A DNA stretch of 64,000 bases from Dechloromonas denitrificans (GCF_020510685.1 NZ_CP075185.1:3906001-3970000), one strand, 5' to 3'; positions 26,315-36,270 are shown, counted from the stretch's first letter. Made by a program: numbers and translations. Notes: a model not told the origin generated them from the letters alone.

Positions 26315-26803
26315 ATGACCTACGCCGCCCCGAGTTTCGAATCGAAAATCTGCCCGCCCGACCAGTTGGCCGCCCGTGCCGCCCAGCTGGCCCGTCCGCT
26401 GGTCTTTACCAACGGCTGTTTCGACATCCTGCATCGCGGCCATGTCACCTACCTGGCACAGGCCGCCGCGCTGGGCGTCGGCATGGTCGTCGCGCTGAAC
26501 AGCGATGCCTCGGTCAAGCGACTCGGCAAGGGCGACGACCGCCCAGTCAATGGGCTGGAAGACCGCCTGGCGGTGATGGCGGCCCTCGGCTGCGTGACGC
26601 TGGTCACCTGGTTCGACGAGGACACGCCGCTGCAACGCATCCTCGAATGCCGGCCGGAAATCCTGGTCAAGGGCGGCGACTGGCCGGTGGACAAGATCGT
26701 CGGCTGCAGCGAAGTCCGCGGCTGGGGCGGCACGGTGCATTCGATTCCGTTCATTCACCAGAAATCGACGACGGCCCTGCTCGACAAGATTCGCCGCTTG
26801 TAG
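26315..26803 (+). CDS. rfaE2: D-glycero-beta-D-manno-heptose 1-phosphate adenylyltransferase
   Basis: 162 residues, the stand-alone adenylyltransferase half of HldE. The nucleotidyltransferase HxGH site is visible in FTNGCFDILHRGHVTYL, with VALNSDASVKRLGKG and ILVKGGDWPVDKIVG following. It transfers AMP to heptose 1-phosphate to make ADP-heptose for the LPS core. The kinase half (rfaE1) is not in the window, so in this organism the two activities are separate proteins. gmhB (7277) and gmhA (57764) supply the other steps. Confidence 0.95.
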   Translation: MTYAAPSFESKICPPDQLAARAAQLARPLVFTNGCFDILHRGHVTYLAQAAALGVGMVVALNSDASVKRLGKGDDRPVNGLEDRLAVMAALGCVTLVTWFDEDTPLQRILECRPEILVKGGDWPVDKIVGCSEVRGWGGTVHSIPFIHQKSTTALLDKIRRL

Positions 26804-26808
26804 CGGCG

Positions 26809-26869
26809 AGTCATTAGTCATTAGTTGCTAGTCTTTAGCTAACGACTAACAACTCCCGACTAATAACTA
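26809..26869. repeat. Heptamer-based inverted repeat between convergent rfaE2 and kup
   Basis: An AT-rich stretch built from CATTAGT/CTAGT-like heptamers reads towards TTTAGCTAAC and then back as its complement (GACTAACAACT, GACTAATAACT). The two arms (about 26809-26831 and 26842-26869) pair with a few mismatches. It differs sharply from the GC-rich surroundings and overlaps the kup stop codon. It could act as a two-way terminator, or be a copy of a dispersed short repeat. Confidence 0.6.
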
Positions 26870-28762
26870 CAGAACCACCTGGGTGCCCAACTCGACCACC
26901 CGGTTGCTCGGGATCTGGAAGAAGGCGGTTGCCGAGCCGGCATTGCGGAACATCGCGACGAAGATCTTTTCGCGCCAGAAGGCCATCTCCGAACCGAGGC
27001 GCGGGATCAGCGTCTCGCGGCCGATGAAGTAGGAGGTTTCCAGCGCATTGAATTCGAGGCCGAACACCCCGCAACGCTCAAGGGCCCCCGGCACGTTGGG
27101 CTCATCCTTGAAGCCGTAGTGAATCAGGACGGTCCAGAAATTTTCCTTCAGCGGACGGACTTCGACGCGGTCGATATCGGGCACGAACGGCACGTCGAAA
27201 AACTGCACCGAGAGCAGGATCACCCGCTCGTGCACCACCTTGTTGTGCATCAGGTTGTGCAGCAGCGCATGCGGCACACCCTTCGGGTCGGCATTGAGGA
27301 AGACCGAGGTACCGGCAACCCGGGTCGGCATCGAGTTGGCCAGCGAATCGAGAAACAGCGAAAGCTCCAGGCGCTCGCCCTGCAGGCGCTCGGACAGCAA
27401 CTTGCGGCCCCGCTTCCAGGTCGTCATCAGGATGAAGATGACCATCCCGGCGACCAGCGGAAACCAGCCGCCGTCGGGAATCTTCAGGATATTGGCGGCG
27501 AGGAAGACGAGTTCGACGGCGAGGAAGCAGGAGAACAGCGCAATCGCCCGCCCCCAACCCCATTTCCACGAACGTGCGACGACCACCGTGGCGAGGATGG
27601 AGGTGATCACCATGTCGCCGGTGACCGCGATGCCATAAGCCGCCGCCAGATTGTTGGATGAGCGGAAGCCGAGCACCAGGATCATCACGGCCAGCATTAG
27701 GCCCCAGTTCACCGCCGGCAGGTAGATCTGGCCAGCTTCCTTCTCGGAGGTGTGCTGCACTTCCATGCGCGGCATGAAGCCAAGCTGCATGGCCTGGCGG
27801 GTCACCGAAAAGGCGCCGGAAATGACGGCTTGCGAGGCGATCACCGTCGCCACCGTGGCCAGGCCGACGAGCGGGAAAAGCGCCCACTCGGGGGCCAGGT
27901 TGAAGAAGGGATTCTTCGCCGACTCGGGATCGCCGAGGATCAAGGCGCCCTGGCCGAAGTAATTGAGAACCAGGGCCGGCAGCACGAAGGCGAACCAGGC
28001 CCGGCGGATCGGCTTGACGCCGAAATGGCCCATGTCGGCGTAGAGCGCCTCGGCGCCGGTCACGGCGAGCACGACATTACCCATCGCCAGCAGCGCCATG
28101 GCCTTGTTGGAGAACAGGAACTCGAGGCCGTAGAGCGGGTTGAGCGCCGCCAGAATGGCCGGATGATCGATGATGTTGCTGACGCCAAGGATGGCCAGCG
28201 TGCTGAACCAGAGCACCATGACCGGCCCGAAGGCGGCGCCGACCATCGCCGTGCCGTGGCGCTGGACGAAAAACAGCCCGAACAGCACGAGCATCGTGAT
28301 CGGGATCACGAAAGGCCGGAAGGCCGGCGTCACCACCTCAAGGCCTTCGACCGCCGAGAGCACCGACATCGCTGGCGTCACCATGCCGTCGCCGTAGAAC
28401 ATCGCCGCCCCGAGAATGCCGACGATCATGATCAGCCTCATCTGGCGCGGCTTGCCCTGCGCGTCGTGCAGCGCCAGCGCGATCATCGCCATGATGCCGC
28501 CCTCGCCCCGGTTGTCGGCACGCATGATGAACATCACGTACTTGATCGAAACGATGATGACCAGCGCCCAGAAAAACAGCGACAGGCTGCCGAAAATATT
28601 CGCTTCGGTAATCGGGATCGGATGGTTGCCGGCAAAAACTTCCTTGACCGCATAGAGCGGGCTGGTGCCGATGTCGCCATAGACCACCCCGAGCGCCGAC
28701 AAGGCGAGGACGGCAAGGCGCTTGCCGGAAGAATTCCCGGCCTGATGGAGAGTGCTGTTCAT
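26867..28762 (-). CDS. kup: Low-affinity potassium transporter Kup
   Basis: 631 residues, normal Kup length. The N-terminal hallmark is ALGVVYGDIGTSPLYAVKEVF, followed by about 12 membrane helices and FIMRADNRGEGGIMAMIAL. A cytoplasmic C-terminal tail fills the last 170 or so residues. Kup imports K+ with protons and matters at low pH or under osmotic stress. A Shine-Dalgarno (AGGGG) lies 5 nt before the ATG. It is monocistronic. The window also encodes a K+-channel-like protein (59464), so potassium handling appears twice. Confidence 0.97.
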   Translation of the reverse strand: MNSTLHQAGNSSGKRLAVLALSALGVVYGDIGTSPLYAVKEVFAGNHPIPITEANIFGSLSLFFWALVIIVSIKYVMFIMRADNRGEGGIMAMIALALHDAQGKPRQMRLIMIVGILGAAMFYGDGMVTPAMSVLSAVEGLEVVTPAFRPFVIPITMLVLFGLFFVQRHGTAMVGAAFGPVMVLWFSTLAILGVSNIIDHPAILAALNPLYGLEFLFSNKAMALLAMGNVVLAVTGAEALYADMGHFGVKPIRRAWFAFVLPALVLNYFGQGALILGDPESAKNPFFNLAPEWALFPLVGLATVATVIASQAVISGAFSVTRQAMQLGFMPRMEVQHTSEKEAGQIYLPAVNWGLMLAVMILVLGFRSSNNLAAAYGIAVTGDMVITSILATVVVARSWKWGWGRAIALFSCFLAVELVFLAANILKIPDGGWFPLVAGMVIFILMTTWKRGRKLLSERLQGERLELSLFLDSLANSMPTRVAGTSVFLNADPKGVPHALLHNLMHNKVVHERVILLSVQFFDVPFVPDIDRVEVRPLKENFWTVLIHYGFKDEPNVPGALERCGVFGLEFNALETSYFIGRETLIPRLGSEMAFWREKIFVAMFRNAGSATAFFQIPSNRVVELGTQVVL

Positions 28763-28847
28763 GTTTACCCCTGAATCGCCGGCGGCTTCGTTACCGCTCT
28801 GTGCAATTTACCCACCCTGCCATCAGCCTCCTGATGGCGATGCAAAA

Positions 28848-29696
28848 TCAACCGCCCAACGCCATCTTCAACGACTGCACTTCTTCCTCGGACTCTTCGA
28901 TGATTTCAGCCAGCGTTTCGGCGTCGAAGAAGGTGTCGAGCATCGAGGTATCGACCGCCGCATCCAGTTCCGGGTCGCGCCAGCTGGCGCTCCGGTTGGC
29001 GATCTTGTTGGCGACATACAGCACGTCGGACAAGGTCTTCAACTCGGTAATCTCGCGGTCCGTCTCATGCTCCTGCACCGCGACCAGGATCGATTCCGGC
29101 GAACCGAGCGCCGAGAGCAGGGCGTGGCCGATACTGTCGTGCCAGCCGACGAGCAGCGCATGCAGCTCGGCCTTGTCATTGACCAGTTCCGGAAAATTGG
29201 CGGCGCGCGACATCAGGTAGAAGACGCCGAGGTCGTGCACTAGGCCGGCGAACATTGCCTCGTCGCCGTTGATCTTGGCGATTTTCCGGGCCAGCACGCG
29301 GCACAGCGCCGCGACGTGCGAGGTGTGTTCCCAGAGTTTCTTGGAAATGTTCTCGAAGACGTGCATCTGCTTCGATTTGAGCAATTGCTCCATGGCCACG
29401 GCAAATGACACCGTGCGCACCGCTTCCATGCCGACCCGGACGATCGCGCTCTTCACATCGGCAATTTCGCGGCCGGAAGAATTGAGCGCCACCGAATTCG
29501 ACATCCGGATGATCTTGGTGCTCATCAGCGGTTCGGCACCGACCAGCTGGGCCAGTTGCTCGACATTCAAATTAGGGTCTTTCAAGGCCGTCCGGACCTG
29601 GAAGGTAATGTCGAGAAAGGTCGGGAAGGAAATCTCGCTGCCGGACAAATCCTTGGCAATGTCTTCGAGAATCTTGAAAGTAACAGAGCTGGCCAT
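28848..29696 (-). CDS. HDOD-domain signalling protein
   Basis: 282 residues. The HDOD domain occupies about residues 20-215: VEQLAQLVGAEPLMSTKIIR at the start and GLVHDLGVFYLMSRAANFP with the HD-like core. There is no receiver, GGDEF or EAL domain attached. HDOD proteins are regulatory scaffolds, often linked to c-di-GMP or stress signalling, and are usually catalytically inactive. The C-terminal 60 residues are acidic and helical. It lies alone between kup and ssb, and no target can be named. Confidence 0.88.
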   Translation of the reverse strand: MASSVTFKILEDIAKDLSGSEISFPTFLDITFQVRTALKDPNLNVEQLAQLVGAEPLMSTKIIRMSNSVALNSSGREIADVKSAIVRVGMEAVRTVSFAVAMEQLLKSKQMHVFENISKKLWEHTSHVAALCRVLARKIAKINGDEAMFAGLVHDLGVFYLMSRAANFPELVNDKAELHALLVGWHDSIGHALLSALGSPESILVAVQEHETDREITELKTLSDVLYVANKIANRSASWRDPELDAAVDTSMLDTFFDAETLAEIIEESEEEVQSLKMALGG

Positions 29697-29788
29697 GGTG
29701 GTTAACCTTTGCGGAACCGATCATTAAACCGTTGCCCCCGCCGTAGCGGGGACCGGTCAATTATTTATCTTTTTAGTTCAGGAGCACG

Positions 29789-30256
29789 TCAGAACGGAAT
29801 GTCGTCGCCAAGATCGTCAAACGACGGCTTCGGCTTGTTCTTGGCCGGAGCCGGCGCGTAATCGGTCGGCTCGTTGTCGTAACCGCCACCACCGCCGCCG
29901 GAAGACGGGCCGCCCATGCCCTGCCGGGAGCCGAGCATCTTCATTTCGTCACCGCGAATCTCGGTGGTGTAACGTTCCTGGCCATCCTTGTCGGTCCATT
30001 TGCGGGTGCGGATGCTGCCCTCGACATAGACTTGCGAGCCTTTTTTCAGGTACTGGCCGCAGATTTCGGCCAGCTTGCCGAAGAAGGAAATGCGATGCCA
30101 TTCGGTCAGTTCCTTCTTTTCGCCGGTCGCCTTGTCTTTCCAGTTCTCGCTGGTCGCTACCGTGATGTTGCACATCGCTTCGCCGCTTGCCGTGTAACGG
30201 ACTTCCGGGTCTTTACCCAGATTGCCGAGGATGATTGCCTTGTTAACCGATGCCAT
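29789..30256 (-). CDS. ssb: Single-stranded DNA-binding protein
   Basis: 155 residues: N-terminal OB fold ([20 protein letters not shown], then [13 protein letters not shown] and [11 protein letters not shown]), a Gly-rich linker (about 113-128) and the acidic protein-recruiting tail ending DDLGDDIPF. It coats single-stranded DNA in replication, repair and recombination. It follows the MFS gene by 12 nt, the ssb arrangement I recall from relatives. In those genomes uvrA lies on the other side of the MFS gene; here uvrA is 13.7 kb away beyond the CRISPR-Cas module. Confidence 0.98.
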   Translation of the reverse strand: MASVNKAIILGNLGKDPEVRYTASGEAMCNITVATSENWKDKATGEKKELTEWHRISFFGKLAEICGQYLKKGSQVYVEGSIRTRKWTDKDGQERYTTEIRGDEMKMLGSRQGMGGPSSGGGGGGYDNEPTDYAPAPAKNKPKPSFDDLGDDIPF

Positions 30257-30268
30257 AAACCTTCTCTC

Positions 30269-31477
30269 CTAAACAGTATGAGCCGCAGCGACGGCGACGC
30301 GCCGTTGCGGAAAATTCATCGAGCTTGCCACCGCCAGCCAGAGCAAAAGAAGCCCGGCGCAGGCAGCAAAAACCGCATTATCGCCGAAATGCTGCGCGAT
30401 ATACCCCCCCACCGCGCCGCCGATGAACAGCCCAACCGCCTGCGTCGTGTTGTATACGCCGAGCGCCGCACCCTTGGCGGCCGGCGGTGCGGTCCGCGAG
30501 ACCAGCGAAGGCAACGTTGCTTCGAGAATATTGAAGGCGACGAAGAACAACAGCAGCCACAGCGCCAGCGCATACAAGCTCTGACCGAAAAAGAGCAGGC
30601 CGAGTTGCACGACGACCAGCAAGGCAATGGCGGCGCGAAAGATCGGCCGCATCTTGTCCTTGCGCTCGGCGGCGATGATCGCCGGGACCATGATGGCGAA
30701 CGACACCAGCACGGCCGGCAGATAGACCTTCCAGTGCGCCGCCGCAGCCAGCCCGCCGTGATTGACCAGGGCATGTGGCAGGACGACGAACATCGCCATC
30801 TGCACCATGTGCAGAATGCCGATGCCGAGGTTCAGGCGCAGCAGATCGGGATCGAAAGCCACCTGCCGCAACGGCAGCTTGGCATGGCCATGGGCCGCTG
30901 GCGCCGCCGGCACCGCCTTGATCAACAGCCCGATGGCGGCCAGCGCCAGGAGGCCGGTCAGGCTGAACAAGCCCCCCATGCCGATCCAGCCGTAGAGCAA
31001 GGGCGCGCCGACCAGCGAGACGGCGAACACCAGGCCAATCGACGAACCGATCATCGCCATCACCTTGGTCCGGTGCTCCTCGCGGGTCAGGTCGGCGGCC
31101 AGCGCCGTGACCGCCGCCGAAATCGCCCCGGCGCCCTGCAGCACCCGGCCGACAATGATCCAGTTCATGCTTGGCGCCCAGGCAGCGACAAAGCTGCCGA
31201 GCGCAAAAATCAGCAAGCCGATGACGATGACCAGCTTGCGCCCCCAGATGTCGGACGCGATGCCGTAAGGAATCTGGAAAAACGCCTGGGTCAGCCCGTA
31301 AGCACCGAGCGCCAGGCCGACCAGCGCCAGGTTGTCGCCACCCGGCAGGGTTTTGGCGTAGACCGAGAACACCGGCAGAATCAGGAACAGGCCCAGCATG
31401 CGCAGGGCGAAAATGGCAGCCAGCGAAGCGCCGGCGCGGCGTTCTTCGGGGCTCATGCGATCAGCGGGGATGGACAT
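30269..31477 (-). CDS. MFS transporter (YajR-like)
   Basis: 402 residues, about 12 transmembrane helices. The cytoplasmic loop motif A is visible as GIASDIWGRKLVIVIGLL, with GRVLQGAGAISAAVTALAADL (motif B/C region) after it. It resembles the YajR-type drug/proton antiporters but lacks the extra C-terminal soluble domain of E. coli YajR. The substrate is unknown. It is upstream of ssb in the same direction with a 12-nt gap. Confidence 0.88.
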   Translation of the reverse strand: MSIPADRMSPEERRAGASLAAIFALRMLGLFLILPVFSVYAKTLPGGDNLALVGLALGAYGLTQAFFQIPYGIASDIWGRKLVIVIGLLIFALGSFVAAWAPSMNWIIVGRVLQGAGAISAAVTALAADLTREEHRTKVMAMIGSSIGLVFAVSLVGAPLLYGWIGMGGLFSLTGLLALAAIGLLIKAVPAAPAAHGHAKLPLRQVAFDPDLLRLNLGIGILHMVQMAMFVVLPHALVNHGGLAAAAHWKVYLPAVLVSFAIMVPAIIAAERKDKMRPIFRAAIALLVVVQLGLLFFGQSLYALALWLLLFFVAFNILEATLPSLVSRTAPPAAKGAALGVYNTTQAVGLFIGGAVGGYIAQHFGDNAVFAACAGLLLLWLAVASSMNFPQRRVAVAAAHTV

Positions 31478-31680
31478 TGTCGTTATGTATTTGTTGCATT
31501 GCAGCGAAGCGGGAATATTAGCAGGTTTGCCCTGCCCGCTAATTCATGCCCGGCAACCGTCCGCCTCACCGGGGGCCGGCAATCATCCCCAATGATTACC
31601 AGCCCCTCGCTAAGGGTCCCGATCGCGAACCACCATGACCAAGCGAACAGCAGTCATGGCGCGCTGCACAACAGCAACGT

Positions 31681-32124
31681 TCAGCGCACGACCATGCCCT
31701 TGGCCATGGCTCGCACGGCACTCAGCCGCCCCCAGACCTGATAGATCTTGTTGGCGCTGGAAAACACGGCAATCGGGCTGTAATAAGCGTGCCGCAAGGG
31801 TGCCGATTCGATCTGGATGCTGACCGGACTGCCGCCGGCGTGGCCGGTATCGCGAATGGCCGCCCCCAGTTGAAGCGGGTTGAGGCTCATGCTCATCCGG
31901 ATATTGGTGCCATCGGCGAGGGCCGACAGATGCTCGATACGAACGTCCACACCGGGCGTCGCGTGCTCCGACTTCTGCCCGTCCGCACCGAGCACGATGT
32001 CGGCGACCCGCTGGCAGTCGGAACGCCCGTCGCACGCCAGCAGATAAAGCTCGTAACCGGACGATGCGGCCTCGACCGGCATGGCCAGAGAGCCGACGAT
32101 GATGGCCAAAAGAGAAACGCGCAT
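31681..32124 (-). CDS. Hypothetical secreted protein
   Basis: 147 residues from the ATG at 32124 (MRVSLLAIIVGSLAMPVEAAS gives a clear signal peptide), behind a Shine-Dalgarno GAAGGA. The mature part has two Cys close together (LLACDGRSDCQRV), perhaps a disulfide in the periplasm, and no domain I recognise. It is the last gene before the array's trailer end, transcribed away from it. Whether it belongs to the CRISPR insertion or to the older chromosome is unclear. Confidence 0.6.
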   Translation of the reverse strand: MRVSLLAIIVGSLAMPVEAASSGYELYLLACDGRSDCQRVADIVLGADGQKSEHATPGVDVRIEHLSALADGTNIRMSMSLNPLQLGAAIRDTGHAGGSPVSIQIESAPLRHAYYSPIAVFSSANKIYQVWGRLSAVRAMAKGMVVR

Positions 32125-32364
32125 GGTTGATCCTTCCTTGCCCCGCCAGATGCGGGACACAAAAACCGGCCGGCACTTGCCGATGTCGTATTCGGTGCCA
32201 CGAGACAGAGAATGTCATCGTGCTACAGATGGCGTCAATCGTGCAACTGTCATAAAGCCGAATATTCATCGCCTCTCGGCCCGGCAGGCAATCCCGGCGT
32301 TCGCGGTTTCAATCGACGTCCTTCGTTGCCAAAGGCCGATGCACAGAAAACTGATGGTGCCAAA

Positions 32365-35300
32365 TTACTAAGCTGCCTATCCGGCAGTGACGATGCTTAT
32401 CAAACGCTTGCGCCCAATCATGCGTTTCTGAGCTGCCTGTCCGGCAGTGACGGTCAGCCAATTCTCGACTGGCTCATTCACTCATTTCTGAGCTGCCTGT
32501 CCGGCAGTGACGTCGCGGTCCAAAAAATTGTTGATCTTCAACCCTTTCTGAGCTGCCTGTCCGGCAGTGACGACGCACGTCGTCAATGGAACGCTCGGCT
32601 ACGATTTCTGAGCTGCCTGTCCGGCAGTGACGGGCCTGGTGCCAGTTGAAATCACCGCTGACATTTTCTGAGCTGCCTGTCCGGCAGTGACGGATCTTGC
32701 CCAGTATGCCGTCATTCACGTGACTTTCTGAGCTGCCTGTCCGGCAGTGACGGGTTTCCGCTACCGCGTCCTGCCCGGTCAATCTTTCTGAGCTGCCTGT
32801 CCGGCAGTGACGCCTTTCCATCTGCCCCGCCCGCCCGGGCGATGTTTCTGAGCTGCCTGTCCGGCAGTGACGGGGATCTGGGTGCGGTCGTTGATATCGA
32901 TCTTTTTCTGAGCTGCCTGTCCGGCAGTGACGCTCGCCGAGGGCCAAGCAACCATCGCAGAGCATTTCTGAGCTGCCTGTCCGGCAGTGACGCGGGTGGT
33001 CGGGATGGACACCGACGCGAGCAATTTCTGAGCTGCCTGTCCGGCAGTGACGTTTACATACTGGTGTATGGTGTCTGGCGACTGTTTCTGAGCTGCCTGT
33101 CCGGCAGTGACGCCGGCAAGGATCGTTCCCAGCACCCGCGACTCTTTCTGAGCTGCCTGTCCGGCAGTGACGCCGGCTGGGTCCGGCTGATTCCCCTGCT
33201 CAACTTTCTGAGCTGCCTGTCCGGCAGTGACGACGGGCTATCGCATTAATCAGCTTGGCACGCTTTTCTGAGCTGCCTGTCCGGCAGTGACGGCAACTTC
33301 CGACGTACCGAGCGAATATTCCGTTTTCTGAGCTGCCTGTCCGGCAGTGACGCAATGCTGCGTTCCTTGGTGGTTGCGCTGATCTTTCTGAGCTGCCTGT
33401 CCGGCAGTGACGCCGTCAGCCGCATTGAACAGCGCGGCCATCGTTTTCTGAGCTGCCTGTCCGGCAGTGACGATAAGGTGGCGAAGTTGCGACGGCTTGA
33501 GTACTTTCTGAGCTGCCTGTCCGGCAGTGACGCTGTCGAACGTCCGTTGATGAAGGCCCTGATGTTTCTGAGCTGCCTGTCCGGCAGTGACGAAGACCTC
33601 GAACAAGTACGGTTCCGACAAGAATTTCTGAGCTGCCTGTCCGGCAGTGACGAAATAGTTCCGGGTAAGCCACTCGCTTCCGGCTTTCTGAGCTGCCTGT
33701 CCGGCAGTGACGCTGTCGTTTTCGACCCGCACACCAACTGGATCTTTCTGAGCTGCCTGTCCGGCAGTGACGCGTTAAAGACTGCGCGAACTGGTTGCCC
33801 ATCTTTTCTGAGCTGCCTGTCCGGCAGTGACGCCATTTGGTCATCACTCACCTCCTTGCAAGGATTTCTGAGCTGCCTGTCCGGCAGTGACGCGATGGCG
33901 CCGTTGGTCGGCGGCTGCGGCTCGTTTCTGAGCTGCCTGTCCGGCAGTGACGGCCTTGATGGCATCGCCCACAATCGGCACGCTTTTCTGAGCTGCCTGT
34001 CCGGCAGTGATGTCTTCGACGTAGGGCGCCCCGTCGAGGCGGTATTTCTGAGCTGCCTGTCCGGCAGTGACGCTGGGGTAAATCGTGGGGCAAGGCATGG
34101 GGCATTTCTGAGCTGCCTGTCCGGCAGTGACGTTTTACGTCGACGACGACGGACAGCACGAAACTTTCTGAGCTGCCTGTCCGGCAGTGACGCGTAACCT
34201 GCCGCTCGATGTGGCGTTCCGATTTTTCTGAGCTGCCTGTCCGGCAGTGACGCTTCCCGCCGGATTCAGCGACACGTTCGGCCTTTTCTGAGCTGCCTGT
34301 CCGGCAGTGACGTACGCCGTGGCGCTCCGATGGCTATCGCTCCGTTTCTGAGCTGCCTGTCCGGCAGTGACGGATAGTGTGCGTGGTGTCACGCCGCCCG
34401 ATGCTTTCTGAGCTGCCTGTCCGGCAGTGACGCATCGCCCTTTTCCCAGCATGCAAGCGCTTCATTTCTGAGCTGCCTGTCCGGCAGTGACGATCGACCT
34501 GGCGCATGATCTCGATCTTGATTCTTTCTGAGCTGCCTGTCCGGCAGTGACGGATCAGGCCGTAACTCTGTCCATTCCTCAATCTTTCTGAGCTGCCTGT
34601 CCGGCAGTGACGGTACCGGAAGGCAGGCACATGACATTGCCACTTTTCTGAGCTGCCTGTCCGGCAGTGACGATGAAACTGCTTGATGTCGTCACCGGCC
34701 CCTGTTTCTGAGCTGCCTGTCCGGCAGTGACGTGAGATACCCCCCACCAAGCGCTCCGGTGCTTTTTCTGAGCTGCCTGTCCGGCAGTGACGAGGGAGGC
34801 CCGACCACGACTGTGATAACTGGATTTCTGAGCTGCCTGTCCGGCAGTGACGTCCAATAGATCGCGCTCGAACTGCTTTTTATCTTTCTGAGCTGCCTGT
34901 CCGGCAGTGACGCGCCGCCCATTCTGGCCCGCGCTGCCCATTCTTTTCTGAGCTGCCTGTCCGGCAGTGACGGTCGTCGCGCACCTGAGGTTCGATCAGC
35001 GCCTTTTCTGAGCTGCCTGTCCGGCAGTGACGGTGAAAGCGGTCTTTTCCTCGGTTTCGAGGATTTTCTGAGCTGCCTGTCCGGCAGTGACGACCGGGAT
35101 TCCGCCGTACTTGCCTTTCCAATATTTCTGAGCTGCCTGTCCGGCAGTGACGACCATCCGGAGGCTGGTCGTGGTCGGTGACATTTTCTGAGCTGCCTGT
35201 CCGGCAGTGACGTCGTGACGTTGCCCACATCAACAGCCGCCGTGTTTCTGAGCTGCCTGTCCGGCAGTGACGCTGCAGGGCGATCCGACACCGCCGCCGA

Positions 35301-35572
35301 AGTCTTTCTGAGCTGCCTGTCCGGCAGTGACGGAAGCAAGGGCCGCACATTGTTTATCCGAATTTTTCTGAGCTGCCTGTCCGGCAGTGACGCCGTGCAG
35401 GCCGGCCGACTACGTTGCGAGCTGTTTCTGAGCTGCCTGTCCGGCAGTGACGGTCCTATACGTACCAATGGCAGCCGACCACTTTTTCTGAGCTGCCTGT
35501 CCGGCAGTGACGAGGCCTTGGCATTGTCGACTCCGCGGACGAAGTTTCTGAGCTGCCTGTCCGGCAGTGACG
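32365..35572 (-). CRISPR. Type I-F CRISPR array, 54 repeats and 53 spacers
   Basis: 28-bp repeats recur at an exact 60-bp period with 32-bp spacers over 3208 bp. On the plus strand each repeat begins TTTCTGAGCTGCC and ends GGCAGTGACG. Transcription is on the minus strand, the same as the cas genes: read that way the repeat begins CGTCACTGCC and ends CTCAGAAA, giving the Csy4 hairpin CUGCC-GGACA-GGCAG and an 8-nt 5' handle CUCAGAAA. The leader lies at the high-coordinate end. The far repeat (32365-32392) is degenerate at three positions, as expected for the oldest end. One internal repeat (33985-34012) has a single C-to-T change. No two spacers looked alike on reading. Confidence 0.99.
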
Positions 35573-35703
35573 TACAAAGGATTCTACCTATCAATCTAAT
35601 TTTTAAAGAAATATCCCCATTCCAACCGTAAAAACCAAAATCTCAAACAACCGAATAACTCATTGATTTTCAGGGGGGATATTTCACCCCCCTAAAAAAG
35701 GGT
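35573..35703 (-). promoter_or_regulatory. CRISPR leader
   Basis: 131 AT-rich nt between the cas6f stop and the first repeat. It holds an IHF site, a 7-bp G/C hairpin AGGGGGG/CCCCCCT (35672-35693) next to a T run (35694-35699 read on the minus strand), and T-rich stretches near the array. It should promote array transcription and guide spacer integration at the first repeat. The T run and hairpin just after cas6f could also end or pause operon transcription. Confidence 0.85.
35656..35668 (-). promoter_or_regulatory. IHF binding site in the CRISPR leader
   Basis: Minus-strand AATCAATGAGTTA matches the IHF consensus WATCAANNNNTTR at every defined base. Its centre is about 90 bp from the first repeat. 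A partial second match (TATCAATCTAATT, plus strand, 35589-35601) lies nearer the array. IHF bends the leader for Cas1-Cas2/3 integration in studied I-F systems. Confidence 0.7.
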
Positions 35704-36267
35704 CTAAAACCAGGGCACGGTCCCGGTAGAACTCAGCCCATAAGCGCTAAATCTTCCATTTGCCGCTTCTTTTTGCACAGGAAGATGTTCAACGAACAAG
35801 CGGAATTGCTGCTGCGTGCTTTGACTAGCGAGTAGCAAATAAGGAAGACACAGCGTTTCCGCCGTGTTATCAGGAATGGCTTGCATTGCCGCTTCAGCGC
35901 TAATCCCCTTGCGAGCGACCAAGCGCCGCCGCTCCCGTTCCGGGCTGCTTTTGGCCTGCACGCGTCGCACTACTCGATATGCCGCATGCACAGGAACCGG
36001 ACTGACAGGACTACAGGAAAGATGATCGCGCATCCCCAGTAGCCAGTTCGCGGACATCAAATGCTCAAGATCGGCCGCAGTCCCATGCAGGCGCAGCCGC
36101 ACCCCCAGGCCGACACCTTTCTGCCCGACATCGGGAAAACTGATCCCGACCCGCCCTTCCCCGCTGCTTACCAAACCTCGGTGCAGCTTGGCGAATAGCG
36201 CATTCATCAGCATGTTGGCGGGAAACTCCGGGTCCGGCAAAAGCTGGAGTTCGATATAGGAATCCAT
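35704..36267 (-). CDS. cas6f: Cas6f (Csy4) crRNA-processing endoribonuclease
   Basis: 187 residues, colinear with Pseudomonas Csy4: MDSYIELQLLPDPEFP at the start, LFAKLHRGL with catalytic His29, the Arg-rich helix RRVQAKSSPERERRRLV that reads the repeat hairpin, SQSTQQQFRLF with the active-site Ser, and the C-terminus TVPWF. It cuts the pre-crRNA at the base of the repeat hairpin and stays bound to the crRNA 3' end in the Csy complex. It starts 3 nt after csy3 and is the last cas gene before the leader. Confidence 0.98.
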   Translation of the reverse strand: MDSYIELQLLPDPEFPANMLMNALFAKLHRGLVSSGEGRVGISFPDVGQKGVGLGVRLRLHGTAADLEHLMSANWLLGMRDHLSCSPVSPVPVHAAYRVVRRVQAKSSPERERRRLVARKGISAEAAMQAIPDNTAETLCLPYLLLASQSTQQQFRLFVEHLPVQKEAANGRFSAYGLSSTGTVPWF

Positions 36268-36270
36268 GCC

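Noticed and set aside
30032..31741. 569-codon plus-strand frame across ssb, the MFS gene and the gap beyond
   Set aside because: Shadow frame; ssb and MFS proteins on the minus strand have clear motifs.
32125..32364. A second CRISPR leader or cas gene at the low-coordinate end
   Set aside because: The repeat next to this side is the degenerate one and the stretch is not AT-rich; it is the trailer end.
32212..35631. Several long frames made of a repeated FLSCLSGSD, SLPDRQLR, VTAGQAAQK or RHCRTGSSE unit, resembling repetitive proteins
   Set aside because: They are translations of the CRISPR array. The 60-bp period equals 20 codons, so any stop-free frame of the repeat stays open across several spacers on either strand.
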